Below, piece after piece: positions 8,129 through 15,070 of a stretch of DNA of 64,000 nt. This stretch comes from Colwellia sp. 1_MG-2023 (lineage in GTDB: Bacteria; Pseudomonadota; Gammaproteobacteria; Enterobacterales; Alteromonadaceae): NCBI RefSeq assembly GCF_030546755.1, contig NZ_JAUOPE010000006.1, positions 1-64,000 of the forward strand, read 5' to 3'. Within the stretch, counting starts at the first letter, position 1; each line of letters opens with the position of its first letter. Position numbers and translations under genes: made by a program. The notes under the pieces were generated by a model. The model ran no database searches. It was not told the DNA's origin and worked only from the letters and a program-made list of their open reading frames with translations.

Positions 8129-8929
8129 TTAGCTTTTTTGACGAAAGCTTATTAATAGGCCAAGAAAAACTAATGTGTACCAGATTAGCGTGCCACCACC
8201 GCTTTTTTCACTTCCCGTAGGGGCATCTGTATCATTATTTAAACTAGTGTTTCTAACTGAGCTTAAATCGCTGTCAGTTTTCACGGTTGAATCAAAAATA
8301 ACCACTTGATAAATAGTCACAAAATTTTCAACGCTTGGCACCGCGCTTGAATCAGAACATTGCTCAGCATAGTCGGGCATTGGTAACTCTTGAAAGCCTG
8401 AATATCCTGTATTACAACGCTCAACAGCAGCAATTAAATTGACGACATCCATACCGTCTTCAATCACTTCGCCAAAAACAGTAAAGCCACCATTTTGAGT
8501 ATCTAATTGTGCGCCAGATGTACTGTTATTTTCTAAGTTGATAAACCACTGACTGGTTGCACTATTGACAACTCCACCTTGTTTAGCCATAGCGATTGTT
8601 GCTTTTACATTTGAATAAACTGGCTCGTTAATAATGGAGTCTTCCACGTCAATCCAACTAGGGGGTAATGTTCCCTCAAATTTTGCACCACCACCTTGAA
8701 TAATGAAATTATCAACGGTTCTATGAATGATAGTGTCGTTATAACTACCGCTGTTGACATAGTTTAAAAAGTTTTCAACCGTTTTTGGTGTCGTCTCATC
8801 ATGTAAATTAACTTTAAAGTTACCGTGAGAGGTTTGAAATTCTACGATAGTCGCTTGAGCGGAAATGCTGATTAAGCCTAAAGTACATAACAATGGGGTA
8901 AGTAGGTTTTTAAAAATATTTTTAGTCAT
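8129..8929 (-). CDS. Exported cyclophilin-type prolyl isomerase with GlyGly-CTERM tail
   Basis: A 266-residue peptidyl-prolyl cis-trans isomerase. A signal peptide covers residues 1-26 (ending SAQA). The cyclophilin domain follows, with HRTVDNFIIQGGG, TIAMAKQGGVVNSATSQWFI and FTVFGEVIEDGMDVV; the Arg in HRT fits the catalytic arginine. After a Ser/Asp/Thr-rich linker the C-terminus is SGGGTLIW, a hydrophobic helix and a short basic tail ending FRQKS. That is the three-part GlyGly-CTERM sorting signal, known to be processed by rhombosortase. It is likely a surface- or envelope-attached protein foldase. No rhombosortase gene lies in the window. Confidence 0.85.
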   Translation of the reverse strand: MTKNIFKNLLTPLLCTLGLISISAQATIVEFQTSHGNFKVNLHDETTPKTVENFLNYVNSGSYNDTIIHRTVDNFIIQGGGAKFEGTLPPSWIDVEDSIINEPVYSNVKATIAMAKQGGVVNSATSQWFINLENNSTSGAQLDTQNGGFTVFGEVIEDGMDVVNLIAAVERCNTGYSGFQELPMPDYAEQCSDSSAVPSVENFVTIYQVVIFDSTVKTDSDLSSVRNTSLNNDTDAPTGSEKSGGGTLIWYTLVFLGLLISFRQKS

Positions 8930-9046
8930 AAATTTGGATGTTTGTATAAAATCAAGGCGAGGATAATAATAAGTTAGCAGGTAAACGACAAGTGATTTTT
9001 GTTTGCGACTTGTCGGTTACCTATTCATAAAAAGGGACTAATCTTT

Positions 9047-9688
9047 TTATATATCATGCAAGAATCTTTCTGTTCTTGGTAAGAAGTAGTTATTGTAATC
9101 TAGCGATAAGACAACTTTGGACGAACGACCAATTATTTCATGACGTGGTACAAAACCAATCACGCGAGAGTCGGCACTGTTATTCCGGTTATCTCCTAAG
9201 ACTAAATAGTGGCCTTGTGGTACTTTTACAGCATTAAAGTTTCTCAATGGTGAAAAAGTCTTAGTAAGTTGAATTGTGTGAGTATTGTGCGCTAAGTTCT
9301 CGTTAAGGATGACTTTATCATCATGCACTTTTATTTCGCTATACGGTATTGTTCTTTGGTTAATCGTTAATTTGTTATCCGACATAGACACAATATCACC
9401 AGGCACCCCTATCACTCTTTTCACAAGTCGCTTCCCAGCAACTTTGGATTCAAAAATAATAATGTCATTGACTTTTGGATCGGCTAATTTTATTAAAGAT
9501 TGTTGGGTGAAAGGCATATTAAGATCATAAGCAAGCTTATTGATCAGTATTCGATCACCTTCAACAATTGTCGGTTTCATTGAGCCAGTAGGTACATCAT
9601 TCCAATCAGCTACAGCGCTTCTGAAAATTAACATTAGGGTAATAAAAACGATTAACGATTTGTTCTCAATCCACACTTTACTAACCAT
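9047..9688 (-). CDS. lepB: Signal peptidase I (LepB-like)
   Basis: About 213 residues from the MVSKVW start; an ATG nine bases upstream at 9697 is also possible. One N-terminal membrane helix (residues 9-27) anchors a periplasmic catalytic domain. VPTGSMKPTI carries the catalytic Ser, KRVIGVPGD the general-base Lys, and GDNRNNSADSR is the conserved late box. The usual lepB neighbours lepA and rnc are absent, and E. coli LepB is longer (324 aa, two helices), so this is probably a second signal peptidase paralogue. Its placement among sorted envelope proteins may be meaningful but is not proof of a dedicated role. Confidence 0.88.
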   Translation of the reverse strand: MVSKVWIENKSLIVFITLMLIFRSAVADWNDVPTGSMKPTIVEGDRILINKLAYDLNMPFTQQSLIKLADPKVNDIIIFESKVAGKRLVKRVIGVPGDIVSMSDNKLTINQRTIPYSEIKVHDDKVILNENLAHNTHTIQLTKTFSPLRNFNAVKVPQGHYLVLGDNRNNSADSRVIGFVPRHEIIGRSSKVVLSLDYNNYFLPRTERFLHDI

Positions 9689-9697
9689 ATTTCTCAT

Positions 9698-10017
9698 AAA
9701 TTTTTCCTTTAAAAGACGTTTGAAATTAGGATGAATAAGATTAGGTTTAGTTCCTTGGCATTAGTTCCTATGCTTTAGTTAAATGTTAAACCGTTTATGT
9801 AACAAATTATGAATATCCATGGGTGAAGTGTTGCGTCATTCTATTGTTCTCACAGCTTAAAGGTGGAGTAACAACTTACTTTATTGGTTTTAAATTCTAT
9901 AGCTTTTGATAGTTTTTGATAGACGGTATAACAATAGATACAAAATGCGTTAATCCATTGAGTTGTTCATTCCTTGAGTTTATTACTGAAAAACTTAAGG
10001 AATTTAGTTTATATATA
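9698..10017. other. 320-base intergenic stretch between two minus-strand genes
   Basis: It holds the presumed promoter of the signal peptidase gene and, at 9969-10003, a near-perfect hairpin with arms ATTCCTTGAGTTT and AAACTTAAGGAAT. That hairpin lacks a good T run on the minus strand. A short direct repeat of TTTTGATAG occurs near 9904-9923. No credible gene is seen. Confidence 0.45.
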
Positions 10018-10782
10018 CTATTTTATTTCTGGTTTTCTAAACACCAAAGTAAATCTGTCGGTATTTCCGGTCACTGTTTTACGGCCTACTTCATACCGTA
10101 GTTCATCATCAGGGCGATAGAAGATGTCAGAAGACTTTTCTAAAATAAAACCTGCTGATTGTACTTCTAATATCACTTTTACAGGATCTTCTCTTCGGGC
10201 TAGCTCTCTGGTTTCAACCGCCATATGACGTCGAGAATGATCTACAATGACATATATTCCGCCTGGTTTTAGTGAGTTAAACACTTCATTATTTAATGTA
10301 GTTTTATCGGTTAAGTTAAAATTATGATACTCGCGAATATTTAAAACCATATCAGCATCTGTCATGCCAAAAGATAGTTTTCCTAAATCATATCTATATT
10401 CTTGATTGTTCCACGATAGTTCAATCGGTAGTTTTACTGTAGATTCAAAACCCTTTTGAGAAAGAATAGGGTCTAAACCTGTTAACCATTCATCTTTATA
10501 GGCAAGATGAAGTTCGCCATTCTCTGCTAATAACGGCGCCAATATTTTTGTGTACCAACCATTACCTGGTGCCAGTTCAATGACTTTCATATTCTGCTTA
10601 AATCCAAAAAATGACAGCGCTTGAGCCGGTGAACGGTTAGCGTCACGTATTTTATCGGCATCTGTTCTATGAGGCATCTTCATGACTTCTTGGATGTTTT
10701 GTTGCAAAGAATTCTTTTGTGCAGAAGCATTTGTTCCTAACAACAGTGTTATTGTGATTAGCGCAATTTGCTTTATTTTCAT
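10018..10782 (-). CDS. Exported SAM-methyltransferase-like protein (COG4798 type)
   Basis: 254 residues from the ATG at 10782, which has AAAGGA upstream and begins a clear signal peptide (MKIKQIALIT to NASA, residues 1-20). The mature part has the Rossmann methyltransferase motif I VIELAPGNGWYTKILAPLL and the downstream block MVLNIREYHN. The pattern recalls the predicted methyltransferases of COG4798, which often have leaders. SAM is not known to be available in the periplasm, so the activity is doubtful: it may bind another ligand or be a degenerate enzyme. It is divergent from the TrmH-type gene. Confidence 0.75.
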   Translation of the reverse strand: MKIKQIALITITLLLGTNASAQKNSLQQNIQEVMKMPHRTDADKIRDANRSPAQALSFFGFKQNMKVIELAPGNGWYTKILAPLLAENGELHLAYKDEWLTGLDPILSQKGFESTVKLPIELSWNNQEYRYDLGKLSFGMTDADMVLNIREYHNFNLTDKTTLNNEVFNSLKPGGIYVIVDHSRRHMAVETRELARREDPVKVILEVQSAGFILEKSSDIFYRPDDELRYEVGRKTVTGNTDRFTLVFRKPEIK

Positions 10783-10895
10783 AATAATCCTTTCTATTGG
10801 GTTGAGTTTTATATAGATGTAACACTTGGCACCCATCTTTAAAAGCAATAAAATTACTACTTTATGGTAAATGATGCCTATGTCGATTAAAAAAT

Positions 10896-11423
10896 ATGAA
10901 AAATGAAGTTCAAAATTCTACGGTAGTGATCGGATTAACAAACCCGAAGAGCCCAAGTAATGTTGGGGCTGTTATGAGAGCAGCAGGTTGTTATGGGGTA
11001 AATCAAGTGGTTTACACGGGACAGCGATATCAGCAGGCGGCGAAATTCTCTACTGATACAAAAAATATGACGAAACGAATTCCATTAACACCGGTAGAGT
11101 CACTCATGGCGACTAAAGATAAAAATGTAGAAGTGATTTGTGTTGAACTGGTTGAAGGTGCAACACCATTACCTTTGTTTAAACATCCTGAACATGCACT
11201 TTATATATTAGGCCCTGAAGATGGTAGTATTAGTCAAGAGGTTGTCGATGCCGCTGATCATGTTGTGTATGTGCCAACAATAGGTTGTATGAACTTAGCA
11301 GCTACCGTCAATGTGGTTTTATATGATCGCCTTGCTAAATCTGAACATTTAGATGTGAGTAATGAACTAATTCAACAAAGTAGAGATACAAATAATAAAA
11401 TCAAAATAAACAAGAATGATTAA
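10896..11423 (+). CDS. TrmH/SpoU family RNA 2'-O-methyltransferase
   Basis: A 175-residue SPOUT-class methyltransferase. The three family motifs are visible: NPKSPSNVGAVMRAA (about residues 17-31), YILGPEDGSIS (near 107-117), and a motif III version, CMNLAATVNVVLYDR, in which the usual SLNVSVA pattern is altered. These enzymes form a trefoil knot that binds SAM and methylate ribose in tRNA or rRNA. No N-terminal substrate-binding domain is present, so the target cannot be deduced. It is monocistronic, just upstream of the cold-shock gene's promoter. Confidence 0.83.
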   Translation: MKNEVQNSTVVIGLTNPKSPSNVGAVMRAAGCYGVNQVVYTGQRYQQAAKFSTDTKNMTKRIPLTPVESLMATKDKNVEVICVELVEGATPLPLFKHPEHALYILGPEDGSISQEVVDAADHVVYVPTIGCMNLAATVNVVLYDRLAKSEHLDVSNELIQQSRDTNNKIKINKND

Positions 11424-11448
11424 CTATCGACTATAAAAACGAAATAAC

Positions 11449-11476
11449 TTGACTCTGAGCTGTAAATCATTAGAAT
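11449..11476 (+). promoter_or_regulatory. Probable sigma-70 promoter of the cold-shock gene
   Basis: TTGACT (11449-11454) and TAGAAT (11471-11476) are separated by 16 bases. A start near 11483 would give a leader of roughly 137 bases before the ATG at 11620, which fits the long 5' leaders of cspA-type mRNAs. Confidence 0.6.
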
Positions 11477-11619
11477 TCAAATCAGCTAGAAAGTAAGACC
11501 TATTTTTATATACATCGTATCGCGTTATTAGTAGCTCGTCCCGTTTGATAAGTAATAGTTACACTTCCTGCAACATCGCCTTAGGGCAAAAAATTACTCA
11601 AATTAAATAGGAAAGCATT

Positions 11620-11829
11620 ATGTCTGAGACAACTACTGGTACAGTTAAATGGTTCAACGAATCTAAAGGTTTTGGTTTTATCGAGCAAGAATCTGGTCCT
11701 GACGTGTTTGCACACTTCAGCGCGATTTCTGGCGACGGTTTCAAAACTTTAGCAGAAGGTCAAAAAGTTCAGTTTACAGTTACTCAAGGCCAAAAAGGTC
11801 CTCAAGCTGAAAATATCGTAGCTTTATAA
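11620..11829 (+). CDS. Cold-shock domain protein, CspA family
   Basis: A 69-residue single cold-shock domain. [16 protein letters not shown] contains the RNP1 motif (KGFGFI) and VFAHFSAI the RNP2 motif, the aromatic surface that binds single-stranded RNA and DNA. Members melt mRNA structure in the cold or serve as constitutive chaperones (CspE, CspC). The long untranslated leader and AGGAAAG ribosome binding site favour post-transcriptional control. Which Csp paralogue it is cannot be told from the sequence alone. Confidence 0.95.
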   Translation: MSETTTGTVKWFNESKGFGFIEQESGPDVFAHFSAISGDGFKTLAEGQKVQFTVTQGQKGPQAENIVAL

Positions 11830-11863
11830 TTTAAATTTTCACTTTAGAAAATATAAATTAATG

Positions 11864-11896
11864 AAAGGATAAGATTTGTAATCTTATCCTTTTTTA
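11864..11896 (+). terminator. Rho-independent terminator of the cold-shock gene
   Basis: A 12-bp stem AAAGGATAAGAT / ATCTTATCCTTT with a five-base loop and a T run. Confidence 0.9.
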
Positions 11897-12123
11897 ATGC
11901 CTAAAATTTAGCAAATATACAATTGGGTTTAGGGTGCTCATGCTTTAAATATGGGTGGTTTAATTCACTACTTTTTTGTTTTTTTCATCACTTCTTTATT
12001 TAACACGACATATATTAACTCACCATATTGTAAATACCTCTTTTAATTCAACTGGTTACTACTTGGCATTGGTTTTGAATAGATAAACAGACAATATGTG
12101 TTAATACAATAAAGGGTCTTTCA

Positions 12124-12924
12124 ATGAAATCATTACTTGCTACAGCTGTTTTACTCACAACTACAACTACATTCGCACATGATACTCATTTTTCTTCTGA
12201 TTCATGTGATATTGAATTAAACGCCGGTGTAAGAATTAATAAAAATTATATTGAATTTACTAAAAATGATAAGCCTCTTTATAAAATCATTAATAATGAA
12301 ACACTCATTGTTAATGGGGAAGAAGTTGAGCTCAATGATTATCAGCAGTCGTTAGTGTTGGAATACTCGTCAAGTATTCGCTCTGTATTGCCAGAAGCAA
12401 AAGAACTTGCTTTTGATGCCATTGAAATTGCTGTCGAAGGCGTAAACTTAGCTTTTAATGAGTTATTGGGTGAAAACAATAATGTTGGTGAAGACCTTAC
12501 TGCACATTTATATGGTATCCGTGACGAAGTAGAAAAACGATTCAATAGTGAGAAAGATTTTTATATCGATGAAAACGGTGATTTTGGTGACGATTTTTTT
12601 AATAATGAATTGGAACAACGTATTGAAGCCGCAGTAGAGGATACTATTCAAAATTCACTAGGAAGTTTATTGATTGCGATAGGGCAAGAGATGTTATTTG
12701 CTGGTGGTGATATGGACGCTTTTGAAGCAAGAATGGAAGATTTTGGTGAGCAAATTGAGCGTGACATAGAGCATCGTGCTGATAAACTGGAAAAACGAGG
12801 AGAGGCTCTGTGTCATACCGTTTATAAGATTGACGGGATAGAAACTCAATTGAGTCAAAGTATCAAAGCGCTATCCGGCTTTAATGTAATTTCAGCTGAT
12901 ATAGATAAAAGAAATAAAGCTTAG
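12124..12924 (+). CDS. DUF2884 (YggN-like) periplasmic protein
   Basis: A 266-residue exported protein with a signal peptide of about 18 residues (ending TFA). It contains CDIELNAGVRI near the start of the mature form and a second cysteine in EALCHTVYKI near the C-terminus, a pair shared with the second DUF2884 protein in this window (minus strand, 34538-35305). The mid part is helical and strongly acidic. DUF2884/YggN has no known function. AAGGG lies upstream of the start and a terminator downstream, so it is transcribed alone. Confidence 0.82.
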   Translation: MKSLLATAVLLTTTTTFAHDTHFSSDSCDIELNAGVRINKNYIEFTKNDKPLYKIINNETLIVNGEEVELNDYQQSLVLEYSSSIRSVLPEAKELAFDAIEIAVEGVNLAFNELLGENNNVGEDLTAHLYGIRDEVEKRFNSEKDFYIDENGDFGDDFFNNELEQRIEAAVEDTIQNSLGSLLIAIGQEMLFAGGDMDAFEARMEDFGEQIERDIEHRADKLEKRGEALCHTVYKIDGIETQLSQSIKALSGFNVISADIDKRNKA

Positions 12925-12946
12925 ATTAATGTATTTAGATTTGAAT

Positions 12947-12969
12947 AGGCGCTTAAATGCGCCTTTTTT
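12947..12969 (+). terminator. Rho-independent terminator
   Basis: Stem AGGCGC / GCGCCT with a TTAAAT loop and a run of six to seven Ts, 22 bases after the DUF2884 stop. Confidence 0.85.
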
Positions 12970-13072
12970 GTATAGAAAAAACGTAAAGCGTATCTTGTAA
13001 TGTATTACTACTGTTTATTTAGGAGGGGATCTTTTAAAATATCTTCAAATTAGTTTCAATAATTACAATTTC

Positions 13073-13816
13073 ATGCACGCTGTTAATCGCTTATTCCAAT
13101 ACCGTAAAAGCATTTCTACTACTGAATATAAATCTAGAGGACAACGATTGATTCGCTGTGAATTATGTCAGTTAGCTAAGGAGAATTGTGTTTGCCAGCT
13201 AAAAATATCGCTAAGAAGCAATGTTGGTTTTTTATTATTGATGTACGATACCGAAGTACTTAAGCCCAGCAATACTGGAAAGTTAATTGCAGATTTAATT
13301 CCAGAAACTTTTGCATTTTTGTGGTCGAGAACAACTGTTGATGAAGCCTTGATAGCATTAATTAACGATGAAAAATGGCAACCATATATTGTTTTTCCTG
13401 CAGAATACGCAAAAGAAAATCAACAAGTATTTAATCAAAAAATTGATACTCAAAGTAAGAAAAAACCATTATTTATTGTGCTTGATGGTAGTTGGCGGGA
13501 AGCTAAAAAAATATTTCGAAAAAGTCCGTATTTATCAGGGTTACCTTTACTTTCAATAAACCCTCAAACGTTTATTCATCAAGATTATTTGCCTAAATAT
13601 CAATTAAGAAGTTCAGAAAAAATTAATCAGCTTTGTACTGCAGAAGTCGCTGCACAAGTACTTGCGGTGGCAGGTGAGCTTGAAAATGCTAGAATTTTAG
13701 ATAGTTGGTTTGATGTTTATAGTTATCAATATCAGAAAAGTGTTTGCCAAACGAATAAAGGGGACCCACAAGCACAACAAAGATATGAGTCGTTAGTGCA
13801 AGAGTATAATAATTAA
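13073..13816 (+). CDS. tapT: DTW-domain tRNA-uridine aminocarboxypropyltransferase (TapT-like)
   Basis: A 247-residue DTW-domain protein. Cysteines in CELCQLAKENCVC (about residues 30-42) form the probable zinc site, LDGSWREAKKIF (about 142-153) is the D-x-x-W signature, and YLPKYQLRSSEKINQLCT matches the conserved late block. E. coli TapT (YfiP) uses SAM to place the acp3U47 modification on tRNAs. The ATG start has no good ribosome binding site; a perfect AGGAGG-like sequence sits 45 bases upstream and the frame is open back to it, but no standard start codon follows it. The start is therefore less certain than the function. Confidence 0.83.
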   Translation: MHAVNRLFQYRKSISTTEYKSRGQRLIRCELCQLAKENCVCQLKISLRSNVGFLLLMYDTEVLKPSNTGKLIADLIPETFAFLWSRTTVDEALIALINDEKWQPYIVFPAEYAKENQQVFNQKIDTQSKKKPLFIVLDGSWREAKKIFRKSPYLSGLPLLSINPQTFIHQDYLPKYQLRSSEKINQLCTAEVAAQVLAVAGELENARILDSWFDVYSYQYQKSVCQTNKGDPQAQQRYESLVQEYNN

Positions 13817-13913
13817 AATATTTAGCAGATCTAATGTACTCTATGCATAGGGAATAACAGCCAAGCTAAATTCAATAAGAGTAAAGGGCATATTTGCTAT
13901 TTATTGAAGGCAT

Positions 13914-13941
13914 AAAAAAACGACCTAAAAGGTCGTTTTTT
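13914..13941. terminator. Bidirectional Rho-independent terminator
   Basis: Stem AAAAAACGACC / GGTCGTTTTTT flanking a short A-rich loop, between the convergent tapT-like and PEP-CTERM genes. Confidence 0.88.
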
Positions 13942-13961
13942 CGTGGTATGTTTACTGTTTA

Positions 13962-14810
13962 TTAAGTGTTATTTTTACGGCGGTAAGCGATACCAGCCAT
14001 ACCTAATAACATTAATAATAACGTTTGAGGCTCAGGCACTTTAACTTGATTGTCTGGGTCTCTAACTGAAACTAAACCTTCGATAATGTCATTAGCACAT
14101 GACATAGTCCAACGGAATGCAATTTGATTTGCCGTTTCTAATAACGTATTTGCTACATCAAACGTAAAAGAAATTTTTCCGTTACCTGCAGACCAGTTAC
14201 TCCACTTTGAATTCCAGTATGTAGAATCTGCATCATAAGTGTTACCATTATAATGTATATTGTCATAGGCATTTTTAGAATTATATGGAGAATAGTAACT
14301 CGTATTTTTCAATGACACAGCTTGATTATGACGATTAGAAGAATTGTTTGAATACTTTAAATCACCTGAATCGAAACCTGAAACTAAACGACCTTGACCA
14401 CCTGAAGTGTTGTCTCGATCATCCCATTCACCACCATTCCCTCTTTCCCAATCTTGAATGGTGTAAGCATAATTCCAGTTAGTGTTATTCCAAGTATCAT
14501 TGGCACTATTTGGTTTCCAAGGTGAATCAAAGTTAGTCACATTAGTTGACATAAATAAGTCGCCAAACACAATACCGTAATCATCATTTTTGCCAACAAA
14601 ATTTGTGAAAATATCAACCGTCATTTGAGTACCAGTTCTTGATACTTCCATCTTTGATATATCATAAATGCTTTCGTAACCCTTTACATCATCAGAGTAA
14701 CCAGCCCCTATATAGTTATCATGAATTGTTGTCGCAGGGATATTTCCCGCAGTAGCAGTAATACATGATAAAGATAATGCTGAAAGTGCAATCCATTTTA
14801 AACATTTCAT
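13962..14810 (-). CDS. PEP-CTERM sorted exported protein
   Basis: A 282-residue secreted protein. A signal peptide covers residues 1-21 (ending TATA). The mature region is rich in Asn, Ser, Gly, Trp and Tyr and is not a known enzyme. The C-terminus is VPEPQTLLLMLLGMAGIAYRRKNNT-like in layout: the PEP motif, a hydrophobic helix and a basic end, which is the signal for exosortase. Such proteins go to the surface or exopolysaccharide matrix. It is transcribed divergently from prsT, so the two may share regulation. Confidence 0.88.
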   Translation of the reverse strand: MKCLKWIALSALSLSCITATAGNIPATTIHDNYIGAGYSDDVKGYESIYDISKMEVSRTGTQMTVDIFTNFVGKNDDYGIVFGDLFMSTNVTNFDSPWKPNSANDTWNNTNWNYAYTIQDWERGNGGEWDDRDNTSGGQGRLVSGFDSGDLKYSNNSSNRHNQAVSLKNTSYYSPYNSKNAYDNIHYNGNTYDADSTYWNSKWSNWSAGNGKISFTFDVANTLLETANQIAFRWTMSCANDIIEGLVSVRDPDNQVKVPEPQTLLLMLLGMAGIAYRRKNNT

Positions 14811-15070
14811 ACTATTTCGAACCTTAAATTTTTAAATGTTAGCTAAAGTATACTTACAATTACCTGTAATTAAGCAAATACTGAGCCATAAAAAAATAAT
14901 TGTTAATTTTCAGTGGTTTGTTAATTGTTTTGTTGTTTTTGACTTATCGTATTCTCGATGAGTGTAAAAAACTTAGACAGTAGTAATATAGTTGCTGTAT
15001 TGAATGTATTTATCATATCATAGGCAACAACAATTATTAAAGAGTCATTATTTTGGACTGTAAAAGTATA

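Noticed and set aside
9969-10003. Hairpin downstream of the exported methyltransferase gene as a terminator
   Set aside because: No T run on the minus strand, so it is only noted within the gap entry.
11949-12050. About 32-codon hydrophobic frame before the DUF2884 gene
   Set aside because: No ribosome binding site and T-rich composition explain it by chance.
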